The translations under genes and the position numbers were made by a program. Shown in pieces: positions 56,238 through 64,000 of a stretch of 64,000 bases of DNA (positions within the stretch are counted from its first letter, which is position 1; every line of letters starts with the position of its first letter). The DNA is from Roseivivax marinus (GTDB lineage Bacteria > Pseudomonadota > Alphaproteobacteria > Rhodobacterales > Rhodobacteraceae): positions 248,001 to 312,000 of the forward strand of contig NZ_FOAI01000002.1 in the NCBI RefSeq assembly GCF_900109705.1. Reading direction: 5' to 3'. The notes under the pieces are model-generated. The model ran no database searches. It saw only the letters and a list, made by a program, of their open reading frames with translations, and was not told the origin of the DNA.

Positions 56238-59200
56238 TCAGATGACGACGTGGGTGATGTCGTCCTCGATCTTAAGCGTCCCGTCGCCGAGGGCGTAAAC
56301 GTTCAGCCCTTGGCCGTCCGCCTCCGTCTCGGTCCCGGTCGCCACGGCGCCGGTCGCGGTCACGTCATCGTCCACCCCGCCGCGCACGGTGAGGGTGTCG
56401 TGCGCCTCACCGGTCAGGGCGGCGAGCTGCGCCTCGGTGATGCTGAGCGCGCTGTCCTCGGCGAACTGGAGGTCGATGGTCCCGATCTCGAACCGCGCGA
56501 GCGTGTCGGCCAGCGTGTCGGTCATCGCCACGTCCGAGGTCGTGGTGTCGTCCACCACGAGGTAGGTCCCCACGACGTTGCCCGCGTCGTCGGCCGCAGT
56601 GATGACGAGATGGGAGCCGTCCGGCACCACCTCGCCGAAGGCGAAGGCGGTCTCGTTCAGGATGGGAATGTCCACCGAGACAGCCTGCACCGGGTCGACG
56701 CTGGTGTCGCCGGTCACGTGACCGATGGAAACCTCGGCGTCGGTCGTCTCGATCGAGATCCCGCGCAAGCCAGTGTGGTCGCGGGTGTAGCTCTCGACGT
56801 TCGGGGCATCGGGCGCGACGGTGTCGATCTCGATGCCCTCGGTGACCGAGCGGGTGTTGCCGGCGGCGTCCGTCGCCTCGACGGTGATCGGCACCGACAG
56901 CTCTCCGCGCGGTATGCCGGCCGCTGGAATGTCCACGGTCCAGGTGCCGTCCGCGCCCACCGAGGCGGCGTAGCTGCCGCCGGCGAAGGAGAAGCTGACC
57001 GACGATCCCGCCTCGACCGTGCCGCCGACAGTGATGCCGGCGCGCGCCTCGGCGGCGTTCACGGTGCCGTCGCCGGTCACCGTCTCGCTGTCGAGGGTCA
57101 GCGGAGAGACCTCGGTATCCACGCGGAACGCATGGGAGGCCGTGGCGCTGTTGCCGGCGAGATCGGTGGTCGTGACCTCGGCCACGGTGTCGTAGGTGCC
57201 GCGCGGCAGTTCCGCGGGCGCGAAGCTCGCGGTCCAGCTTCCGTCGGCCTCGACGATGGCGGGCTTGGTCACGCCGCCCAGGGTGACGAGGACGGTGGCG
57301 CCAACCTCGGTCGTGCCGGTCAGAACGATGCCGTCGGCCCGCTCGGCCGCGTTCACCACGTCGTCGCCTTCGAGCGGCTGCGCGGTGATGCCGAAGTTCT
57401 CGACCTCGGTGTCGACGCGCACGCTGTCGGTGCGTGCCAGGCTGTTGCCGGCCGCGTCGGTGATGCGCGCCGTGATCTCGGCATCGTAGGTGCCGGAGGC
57501 CACCTTGTCGGCAGCGAAGGTCGCGGTCCAAGCGCCGTCTGCGCCGGTCGTCACCTCCTGTGCCATGCCGGCAAGCGTTACGGTGACCACGGCGCCGGGA
57601 TCGGACGTGCCGGTCAGCACCACGCCATCCGACGCCTCGGCCGCGTTGACGATGTCGTCGCTCTCGACCGGGTCGGGGTCGATGGTCAAGGTGCCAGCGA
57701 CGGTGTCGATCACGACCGCGCGGGTCACCGTCTCGGTGTTGCCGGCGCGGTCCGTGGAGGTGGCGTCGAGCGTCGCGGTCAGTTCACCGCGCGGAACCGC
57801 GCCCGACGGGAATGTCGCGGTCCAGGAGCCGTCGGCGGCGACCTCGGCCTCGGCCGTGGTGCCGTTCAGGGACAGGGTGACGGTGGCGCCGGGTTCCGTG
57901 GTGCCGGTCACGGTCAGGCCCGCCGCGCGCTCGGCGGCGTTCACCACGCCGTCTGCACCTCCGATGCCGCCGTCGATCGCGAAGTTCCGCACGAGCATGT
58001 CGACGTCGATCTCGCCCTCGGCGGTCTCGGTGTTGCCGGCTGCGTCGATCGCAGTGGCGCGGATGGTCACGATCTGCTCGCCTTCCGGCAGGTCGGTCGC
58101 GTCGAAGTCCACCGCCCAGCTGCCGTCCGCCGCCACCGTGACGGTGCGGCTGGCGCCGTTCATCTCGACCGCCACGGTCGCGCCGGGCTCGCCCGCGCCG
58201 GTCAGCGTCACGCCGTCGGAGCGTTCGGCGGCGTTCACCACGCCGTCGCCCTCGACCGCGTCGTCGTGGATCGAGACCGAGGTCTCGGTGTCAACGACCA
58301 CCGCATCGGCAATCCGCGTGGTATTGCCGATGGCGTCGCTTGCCGTGACGATCAACGGCTCGGAATAGGTGCCCTCCACGATCACGGTCTCGGAGATGAC
58401 GACGCTCCAGCCGCCTTCGGCATCCGCCACGGTCTCATGGCTTGCGCCGCCCACGGTGACGGTCACCGTCGCGCCGGCCTCGGAGGTGCCCGCGATGCGG
58501 ACACCGTCGGATTGGTCCTCGGCGTTGACCACGTGACCCACGGCATCCGTGCCCTCGCTGATCTCGAGCGGCGGCGGTGTCACGTCGATCAGGATATCGG
58601 GCCGCGCGAGGTTGGTTGCGGGTCCGCCCTCCTCGAACACGGTGACGCGCGCGACGTGGTCGCCGTCCGGGGGGAAGCTGTCGCCCTCGAACACCACCTC
58701 GTAGCGGGCACTTTCGGTGGCCACGGTGGTCTGCGTCTCGTCGCCGATGGTGACCGTGACGGTCGCGCCCGGCTCGGCATCGCCCGAGATCACGATGCGC
58801 GGGGTGTCGGCCTGTGCGATGCGGATCGGCACGTCGGCGTCGTCGATGGTGGGCACAACGCGTGTCGTGCCGGCGTCACCGGGAGTGTCGCCGGACGGCT
58901 CCGGGGTCTCGGACGTCTCGTCCTTGGCCGAACCGCCCCCGCCCGCGGTGCCTCCCGCGGTCTCCTCCTCGTCGGAGGTCGCGGGCGTCTCGCCGTCGTT
59001 GCCGTTGTCGCTCGCGGTTTCCTCGCCGCCGGTGTCGGTGTCGGGCCAGCCGGTCGACGTGCGCCCGCCCTCGCCTTCGTCCTCCGAGGTCTCGTCGTCG
59101 TCCTTGTCGTCGTCTCCGCCCTGCAGCCCGGCGCCCAGAAGCGCTGCGCCCCCAAGGCCCGCCGCACCGAGGCCAACGCCCGATCCCAGTCCGCCGAGGC

Positions 59201-59642
59201 CGAGAAGACCCGTCGCCATCATGCTGACATCGTCATCGCCGGTCGCGGCGGCCTCGACCACCTCCACCTGCGGCGCTCCGTAGAAGACCAGCGCGTCGGA
59301 CGGGCTCCACTTTTCGCCGGTCGTGACATGCTCGTACTGCGCCAGAAGGACGCCGCCCGCCGCCTCGTCGAAGCTGACTTCGTAAAGAGCCCGGTCGGCC
59401 GACAGGTAGAGCGTCCCGTCAGAGCCGAAGTAATCCTCGACCACGATCACACGGCCATCGGCCAGCGTGATGAGCAGGTCATCTCCGGAGCGATCGAAGC
59501 CGCGCAGGTCGGCCTGCCGAAGGTTTAGGGACATATCCGCGCCGGGGCGGCCGGAAATCGCGAAGCCCGTGGCATCGTCGCCCACGACTCCCCGCTCGAC
59601 CGCGCCCACACGGGGACGGACAACGAAATCAATCGTTTTCAT
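56238..59642 (-). CDS. BapA-like type I secreted adhesin with Ig-like repeats
   Basis: A 1134-residue surface protein. The N-terminus (about 1-130) matches the BapA prefix-like region (MKTIDFVVRPRVGAVERGVV; ITLADGRVIVVEDYF). A Gly/Leu-rich hydrophobic stretch (about 140-170) and an acidic Asp/Glu/Thr-rich linker follow. About seven Ig-like repeats come next, most opening with a VNAAE-type motif and containing GATVTVTL and DAAGNT. The C-terminus (LTVRGGVDDD, LNVYALGDGTLKIEDDITHV) resembles a type I export signal. No Gly-rich RTX nonapeptides are seen. It probably mediates surface or cell adhesion and is exported by the genes just downstream. Confidence 0.88.
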   Translation of the reverse strand: MKTIDFVVRPRVGAVERGVVGDDATGFAISGRPGADMSLNLRQADLRGFDRSGDDLLITLADGRVIVVEDYFGSDGTLYLSADRALYEVSFDEAAGGVLLAQYEHVTTGEKWSPSDALVFYGAPQVEVVEAAATGDDDVSMMATGLLGLGGLGSGVGLGAAGLGGAALLGAGLQGGDDDKDDDETSEDEGEGGRTSTGWPDTDTGGEETASDNGNDGETPATSDEEETAGGTAGGGGSAKDETSETPEPSGDTPGDAGTTRVVPTIDDADVPIRIAQADTPRIVISGDAEPGATVTVTIGDETQTTVATESARYEVVFEGDSFPPDGDHVARVTVFEEGGPATNLARPDILIDVTPPPLEISEGTDAVGHVVNAEDQSDGVRIAGTSEAGATVTVTVGGASHETVADAEGGWSVVISETVIVEGTYSEPLIVTASDAIGNTTRIADAVVVDTETSVSIHDDAVEGDGVVNAAERSDGVTLTGAGEPGATVAVEMNGASRTVTVAADGSWAVDFDATDLPEGEQIVTIRATAIDAAGNTETAEGEIDVDMLVRNFAIDGGIGGADGVVNAAERAAGLTVTGTTEPGATVTLSLNGTTAEAEVAADGSWTATFPSGAVPRGELTATLDATSTDRAGNTETVTRAVVIDTVAGTLTIDPDPVESDDIVNAAEASDGVVLTGTSDPGAVVTVTLAGMAQEVTTGADGAWTATFAADKVASGTYDAEITARITDAAGNSLARTDSVRVDTEVENFGITAQPLEGDDVVNAAERADGIVLTGTTEVGATVLVTLGGVTKPAIVEADGSWTASFAPAELPRGTYDTVAEVTTTDLAGNSATASHAFRVDTEVSPLTLDSETVTGDGTVNAAEARAGITVGGTVEAGSSVSFSFAGGSYAASVGADGTWTVDIPAAGIPRGELSVPITVEATDAAGNTRSVTEGIEIDTVAPDAPNVESYTRDHTGLRGISIETTDAEVSIGHVTGDTSVDPVQAVSVDIPILNETAFAFGEVVPDGSHLVITAADDAGNVVGTYLVVDDTTTSDVAMTDTLADTLARFEIGTIDLQFAEDSALSITEAQLAALTGEAHDTLTVRGGVDDDVTATGAVATGTETEADGQGLNVYALGDGTLKIEDDITHVVI

Positions 59643-59884
59643 GTATTACACCGCTACTGCCTCGTGGCGGCTGATTTTTTCGGATGCCGCCTGTTCTATG
59701 TCAGTTCGCTACCCCAAAGCCGCCACATTCTCCAACGGGCTTTCGGCGGGGTGCAGCGGAGACGCCCGGGCTTGTTGCGATTTGCCAACAGGGCCGGAAA
59801 AGGTGAGCAGAAGCGGTTAACCTTCAGCCTTTACGGGAAATATCGAATCTTCGCGATGTTTGTGCACGGCCGAATATCGTGCTG

Positions 59885-60613
59885 TCAGATCAGGGGACGC
59901 GGGCGCGGCAGCTTGCTCTCCACGAGGCCCATTTCCTCAAGCGCCTGGATATCGTTGACGGTCAGCCGGCCCTCGCTCCAATTGGCGATCTGGCGTTCGC
60001 GCAGTTTGGCCAGCGTCTTGTTGGTATGCACGAGCGAGAGGCCCAGCGCATCCGCCAGGTCCTGCTGACGGTAGGGCAGCGGCACCGAGCGACGCTCGTC
60101 CATCTGCAGCGCTTCGAGCCGACGGTAGATTCGCGACAACGCCCAGCACATGCTCTCGAACGCGGATTTCTGGCCGATGGCGGTCAGCGCCTCGCCGAGG
60201 AATCGCTCTTCCGAGGCGGCGATCCACGTCAGGTCGTAGGCGCGAGCGGGGAAATTGCGAAAAAGCGACCAGAGCTCGTTTCTGTTGAAGACGCAGAGCG
60301 TCATCGACGTGGTGCTGTCGACGCTGTGGGTCATCTGGTTCATCACGCCCGCCTGCAGGCCGATCAGGTCACCGGGAAAGATGAAGCTCAGAACTTGTCG
60401 CCGCCCGTCCTCCAGCAGCTTGTAGCGCAGACCGAAGCCTTTGAGTGCAGTGAAGATTTGCGGCGAGCTCGATCCGGCGGACAGGATCGGCGTGTCCGGC
60501 TGGACGGTCATTTCGCCGACCTTGAAGCGCTCCATGAAGGCCTCCTCGGCCTCGCTGAGCTGCTGGAACAGCGGGAAGTTCCTGATCGGACAGAACCGGC
60601 ATTTGATGGACAT
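59885..60613 (-). CDS. Crp/Fnr-family transcriptional regulator
   Basis: A 242-residue regulator with an N-terminal cyclic-nucleotide-type sensor barrel (FGLRYKLLEDGRRQVLSFIF; PGDLIGLQAGVM). The C-terminal winged helix-turn-helix reads PYRQQDLADALGLSLVHTNK. Two Cys (5 and 8, in KCRFCPIR) lie near the N-terminus, but I do not see the full Cys set expected for an oxygen-sensing Fnr cluster. It lies upstream of the adhesin gene in the same direction, 242 bp away, and may control it. The ligand is unknown. Confidence 0.9.
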   Translation of the reverse strand: MSIKCRFCPIRNFPLFQQLSEAEEAFMERFKVGEMTVQPDTPILSAGSSSPQIFTALKGFGLRYKLLEDGRRQVLSFIFPGDLIGLQAGVMNQMTHSVDSTTSMTLCVFNRNELWSLFRNFPARAYDLTWIAASEERFLGEALTAIGQKSAFESMCWALSRIYRRLEALQMDERRSVPLPYRQQDLADALGLSLVHTNKTLAKLRERQIANWSEGRLTVNDIQALEEMGLVESKLPRPRPLI

Positions 60614-60730
60614 GATTTTTCCCGCTCGTATGTCACAGTTTAATGCGGCGCAGTCTCGATCGTTCCAAAAGCACCCCCAAGACGACGAGTCCGAAAGGGA
60701 ATCTCAAGGATCGGGCAGGAAGCGACGGTT

Positions 60731-61093
60731 ATGCGATTCGTATTGCTGAGCGAGGATCGCGTGATCGCCGAGGATGCCGCGGCGATCATCAGGGATGTCG
60801 AGCCGACGTCCGAGGTGGTGATCTGCGCCGATCTTGCGAAGGCCCTCGACCACGCCCGCGACCCGGTGCCGCCGGTCGCGGTGGTAATGGTCGAGCCACG
60901 GCGTGCGCTGGACGGTCATCCGCTGACCCTTCTGGCCCTCGCGCGGGGCTTCCGGGTCCTCGTCATGTCGGAACAGGACGCGGCTCTGCCCGCGCACGTA
61001 TCGGAACACGTCCGGAGCGCCCCGATGCCTTTCACATCGGAGAGCTTCGGACTGCTGATTTCGCGTCTCGTTCGGGACAGGTCGCAAGGCTGA
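60731..61093 (+). CDS. Stand-alone pseudo-receiver protein (Glu at phospho-site), copy 1
   Basis: A 120-residue single receiver-like domain. The acidic pair E8-D9 (LLSEDRV) is present, but the phospho-acceptor Asp is replaced by Glu55 (AVVMVEPRRALDG) and the conserved Lys before PF is Met (APMPFTSESF). Ser78 (VLVMSEQD) stands where the switch Thr/Ser is expected. Such changes usually mean no phosphorylation by a kinase. It has no output domain. It is divergent from the Crp/Fnr gene. Confidence 0.75.
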   Translation: MRFVLLSEDRVIAEDAAAIIRDVEPTSEVVICADLAKALDHARDPVPPVAVVMVEPRRALDGHPLTLLALARGFRVLVMSEQDAALPAHVSEHVRSAPMPFTSESFGLLISRLVRDRSQG

Positions 61094-61303
61094 GGGGCCA
61101 CTGGCGGCCTGGACCGGACGGGCGTGGAAGCGCAAGGGTCGCATCCCGCCGGTGCGGCCCTTGTCGTTTCCGGGGTCCTTTTTTCCAGATTGACCGGCAC
61201 CGGTGCGCGCCAGCGCAGGGGATGCCTGCGCGCGCACGAATTGTCCGCACCAGCCCAGGGGCTACTCTTCCGTCAACTGAGATCGCATCGAAAGGGGAGC
61301 GTC

Positions 61304-62293
61304 ATGGGCCTGCTCATCGACGGAGAATGGCACGACAAGGGGTACGACACCGAGAAGCACGGTGGGAAATTCGTGCGCTCGGAAACCAAGTTCCGCAACT
61401 GGATCACACCGGACGGCAGCGCTGGTCCATCGGGCGAGGGCGGTTTTCCGGCCGAGAGCGGCCGCTACCACCTCTATGTCAGCTATGCCTGCCCCTGGGC
61501 GCACCGCGCCCTGGTGTTCCGGGCGCTCAAGGGGCTTGAGGACCATATCGGCGTGTCGGCCGTGCATCCCGACATGCTGTCCGAGGGCTGGGAATTCCGC
61601 GAGGACTTCCCGAACGCCACCGGCGACCGGCTCTTCGGGCTCGATTACCTGCGCGAGGTCTATCTCAAGGCCGATCCGAACGTCTCGGGCCGCGTGACCG
61701 TGCCGGTCCTGTGGGACAAAAAGCGCGAGACAATCGTCTCGAACGAGAGCGCCGAGATCATCCGCATGTTCAATTCGGCCTTCGACGGCATCACCGGCAA
61801 CACCGATGACTACTGGCCGGAGGATCTGCACGAGGCCATCGAGCCGGTGAACGCGCGCATCTACGACACCGTCAACAACGGCGTCTACAAATCCGGCTTC
61901 GCCACCAGCCAGGAGGCCTACGAGGAGGCTGTGCACCCGCTCTTCGACAGCCTCGACTGGATCGAGGGCATCCTGTCCGAGAATCGCTATCTGATGGGGG
62001 ACCGGATCACCGAGGCCGACTGGCGGCTCTTCACCACGCTGATCCGGTTCGACAAGGTTTATCACGGCCACTTCAAGTGCAACCGCAACCGGATCGTCGA
62101 TTACCCGGCGACGTGGGGCTACTTGCGCGAGCTCTACCAGTGGCCGGGTGTGGCCGACACGGTGGAGTTCGATCACATCGTCCGGCACTACCACTACAGC
62201 CATCCGTCGGTGAATCCGCACCGGATCATTCCGATCGGGCCCGACCTCGATCTCGATGCGCCCCACGGGCGCGAGCGGCTGAAGGCGGCGTAA
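61304..62293 (+). CDS. Glutathionyl-hydroquinone reductase (Xi-class GST)
   Basis: Reduces glutathionyl-hydroquinones to free hydroquinones with glutathione. The 329-residue protein has the catalytic Cys63 in SYACPWAHRALVF, a typical YqjG/ECM4 motif. RVTVPVLWDKKRETIVSNES is the cis-Pro region, and the all-helical C-terminal domain includes RYLMGDRITEADWRLFTTL. The start at 61304 follows AAAGGGGAGC. Length matches the family. It lies between the two pseudo-receiver genes. Confidence 0.93.
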   Translation: MGLLIDGEWHDKGYDTEKHGGKFVRSETKFRNWITPDGSAGPSGEGGFPAESGRYHLYVSYACPWAHRALVFRALKGLEDHIGVSAVHPDMLSEGWEFREDFPNATGDRLFGLDYLREVYLKADPNVSGRVTVPVLWDKKRETIVSNESAEIIRMFNSAFDGITGNTDDYWPEDLHEAIEPVNARIYDTVNNGVYKSGFATSQEAYEEAVHPLFDSLDWIEGILSENRYLMGDRITEADWRLFTTLIRFDKVYHGHFKCNRNRIVDYPATWGYLRELYQWPGVADTVEFDHIVRHYHYSHPSVNPHRIIPIGPDLDLDAPHGRERLKAA

Positions 62294-62301
62294 GAGAAGC
62301 G

Positions 62302-62337
62302 CCCCGTGCCCGGCCATCAGAGCGGCCGGCGCGGGGT
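62302..62337. terminator. Hairpin between convergent genes
   Basis: The segment CCCCGTGCCCGGCC can pair with GGCCGGCGCGGGG across a short loop with one bulge. It lies just after the reductase stop and overlaps the 3' end of the convergent receiver gene. Probable shared terminator; no long T-run. Confidence 0.5.
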
Positions 62338-62688
62338 TCCGTGATGCTCGACCAGCTTGGCAAGGTCGTCCGGCGCGGTGGTCGACGGCAGGAACGCGGC
62401 AGCGTTTGAGACGTAGTTGAAGATGGTGCCGTCCGAAAAGAACGTGGTGTTGGTGACGAAGACCACCTTGCATTCGGGCTGGCGGTAGCTCGCGAGATCG
62501 GCGATCGCCAGCGCGCTGCCCTCTTCCAGAACGACCTCGAGGACGATGACGTCGAAGGTCACGTCCTCAAGCAATGCGACCGCCTCGGCGCCCCCGGTGG
62601 CGACCCAGACATCGGCCCCCTCTCGGATCAGCGCGTTGCGCCAGATCCCTGCCAGTTCGGCCCGGCTTTCGACGATCAGAACATTCAC
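62317..62688 (-). CDS. Stand-alone pseudo-receiver protein (Glu at phospho-site), copy 2
   Basis: A 123-residue receiver-like protein from the GTG at 62688, which has AGGGGAG about 11 bp upstream. An ATG at 62718 is an alternative and would add ten residues. The expected phospho-Asp is Glu51 (VIVLEVVLEEGSAL), only one acidic residue remains of the usual pair (VESRAE), and the conserved Lys in the FLPKP-like motif is Ser (FLPSTTAPDDL). It is therefore a second non-phosphorylatable-looking receiver, convergent with the reductase gene. Confidence 0.72.
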   Translation of the reverse strand: MNVLIVESRAELAGIWRNALIREGADVWVATGGAEAVALLEDVTFDVIVLEVVLEEGSALAIADLASYRQPECKVVFVTNTTFFSDGTIFNYVSNAAAFLPSTTAPDDLAKLVEHHGTPRRPL

Positions 62689-62884
62689 CGCTCGACCGAC
62701 TCCCCTGACGTAAGGCATGCAACCTTACGAACCACGCATACGTTCCGCTTGTCGGCCGCCCGCCTGTCCCTGTGACACGGTTCGGTCGGCTGGCTGGCTG
62801 AGCCCCGGGGACCCGATCCCGGTCCGGCCGTTGCTGTCGCCTGCCGTGATGATACTGTGATTTACGAAAAATCGCGAGGATTGA

Positions 62885-64000
62885 ATGCACCGTTTCCGTC
62901 TTTTGTCCCTGAGCGCCGCGGCACTGCTGACTGGCGCGGCAGCGGCCCAGCCCACCGCCGCCCAGGAGGCACCGATCGTGGCCTGTGGCGGTGATTTCTC
63001 GACGTTCCTGTCCGAGATGCGCGCCGAGGCGGAGGCGCGCGGCGTGCCCTCGGATGCCGCCGCCCGGTTCTTCGGCGGCCTTTCCCGTGATTCCAGCGTG
63101 ATCGCCGCCGACCAGCGCCAAGGCATCTTTCAGGCGCCGTTCACCGACTTCGCGCGCCGGCTCATCAGCGCCAGCCGCCTCGAGCGGGGCCAGCAAGTGG
63201 CGGACCGCTATGCCTCGATCTTCGACCGGATCGAGACCGAATACGGTATCTCGCGCGGCATCCTGCTGGCCTTCTGGGCCTTCGAGACCGACTACGGTGC
63301 GATCCAGGGCGACTACAACACGGCCAACGCGCTGGCGACGCTGTCACACGACTGCCGCCGGCCCGAGCTCTTCCAGCCTCAGCTGCTGGCCGCGGCCGAG
63401 CTGTTCGCCCGCGGGGACATGACGCTGGATACGACCGGCGCCTGGGCCGGCGAGATCGGCATGGTGCAGATGCTGCCCGAGGACATCATCGAGAACGGCG
63501 TCGACGGTGACGGTGACGGCCACGTCACGCTCAAGACCTCTGCCCCCGACGCGCTGATGTCCGGGGCCGCGATGCTGTCGTCGCTGGGATGGCGGCCGAA
63601 CGAGCCATGGCTCGAAGAGGTCGACATGCCCGCGGAGTTCGACTGGTACCAGACCGGGCTCGAGACGACGAAACCCGCCTCGGAATGGGCCGCCATGGGC
63701 GTGCAGCCGCGCGACGGCTCGGTCGACGCGCCGAACCTGCCCGCCTCCATTCTGCTGCCGCAAGGGCGCGGCGGACCGGCTTTCCTCGCCTACCCGAACT
63801 TCAGCGTTCTGTTCGAGTGGAACAAAAGCTTCACCTACGTGCTGACCGCCGCCTACTTCGGCACGCGGCTCGAAGGCGCACCGGTTTTCGACGCCGGCAA
63901 CCCGGCGCCGGGTCTCGACGGGGACGCGATGGTCGCGCTGCAGGAGGCTCTCCAAGCGCGGGGCTATGATGTCGGCGGTGCCGACGGCATCCTCGGTGCG
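62885..64000 (+). CDS. MltB-type lytic murein transglycosylase (partial, runs off window)
   Basis: The frame opens at ATG 62885 after GCGAGGATTGA and is still open at the window end, giving 372 residues. A Sec signal peptide (RLLSLSAAALLTGAAAAQP) precedes an SLT_2 lytic transglycosylase domain with the catalytic Glu in AFWAFETDYGAIQGD and GEIGMVQMLPEDIIENGVDG. The last residues (ALQEALQARGYDVGGADGIL) are the start of a peptidoglycan-binding domain. It cleaves glycan strands in the periplasm. The C-terminus is not visible. Confidence 0.92.
   Translation, partial: MHRFRLLSLSAAALLTGAAAAQPTAAQEAPIVACGGDFSTFLSEMRAEAEARGVPSDAAARFFGGLSRDSSVIAADQRQGIFQAPFTDFARRLISASRLERGQQVADRYASIFDRIETEYGISRGILLAFWAFETDYGAIQGDYNTANALATLSHDCRRPELFQPQLLAAAELFARGDMTLDTTGAWAGEIGMVQMLPEDIIENGVDGDGDGHVTLKTSAPDALMSGAAMLSSLGWRPNEPWLEEVDMPAEFDWYQTGLETTKPASEWAAMGVQPRDGSVDAPNLPASILLPQGRGGPAFLAYPNFSVLFEWNKSFTYVLTAAYFGTRLEGAPVFDAGNPAPGLDGDAMVALQEALQARGYDVGGADGILGA

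Noticed and set aside
54780-59528. A 1582-codon open frame on the plus strand opposite the adhesin and TolC-family genes
   Set aside because: It is His/Arg/Gly-rich antisense to genes with clear domains. High GC content removes stop codons on the opposite strand, so the length is not evidence of coding.
1-64000. tRNA, rRNA, transposase or integrase genes and attachment sites
   Set aside because: No T-loop-like GGTTCRA motif in a foldable context, no rRNA segments and no recombinase motifs were seen by eye; a tRNAscan or ISfinder search could not be run.

Overview
The window is high-GC DNA, densely coding and with few spacers, and it looks like a chromosomal segment of an alphaproteobacterium, most likely of the Rhodobacteraceae (Roseobacter/Rhodobacter group). 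The evidence is a sucC-sucD-sucA-sucB-lpd block with small genes between its members, an ftsE-ftsX-plsC cluster, a leuS-lptE-holA cluster, a family II (Mn-dependent) pyrophosphatase, a short acidic porin and ubiA next to rsmE. I see no rRNA, tRNA, CRISPR array or insertion sequence. The last gene runs off the right edge.

Layout. 1-10.8 kb: TCA-cycle block on the + strand, encoding succinyl-CoA ligase, 2-oxoglutarate dehydrogenase E1, an E2 with two lipoyl domains, and E3. It is interleaved with a membrane protein, a cupin, an unknown protein and a MAPEG protein. 10.8-13.6 kb (-): a broken GNAT acetyltransferase, plsC, ftsX, ftsE. 13.8-15.7 kb (+): a zinc-ribbon membrane protein and an RsbV/RsbW-like partner-switch pair, followed by 1.1 kb with no credible gene. 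16.8-28.6 kb: housekeeping genes (gshA, rsmE, ubiA, an OmpA-family protein, an HNH nuclease, a flavoprotein, holA, lptE, leuS).

28.8-32.9 kb: two tandem paralogues encoding secreted CAP-domain proteins with RTX repeats. 33.2-42.1 kb: a glycosyltransferase, a lipoprotein, a porin, a TPR-sulfotransferase, a YggS-type PLP protein, ppaC, gph (whose start region is tandemly duplicated), and an RNA-modification group (two pseudouridine synthases and tadA). 42.2-49.8 kb: an unusual co-directional cluster of two [small membrane peptide + XpaC-like] units, TelA, a DUF2927-like lipoprotein and an SPFH-GYF protein, with a zinc-ribbon membrane protein nearby.

49.8-51.2 kb: a PfkB sugar kinase and dtd. 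51.5-60.6 kb (-): a complete type I secretion locus, in transcription order a Crp/Fnr regulator, a BapA-like Ig-repeat adhesin, a TolC-family lipoprotein, a LapB-type ABC transporter and an HlyD-family adaptor. 60.7-62.7 kb: two stand-alone pseudo-receiver proteins flanking a glutathionyl-hydroquinone reductase. 62.9 kb to the end: the start of an MltB-type lytic transglycosylase.

The most interesting parts are the XpaC/TelA/SPFH cluster, the type I secretion locus with its possible CAP-RTX clients 20 kb away, and the two receivers that both carry Glu in place of the phospho-acceptor Asp.
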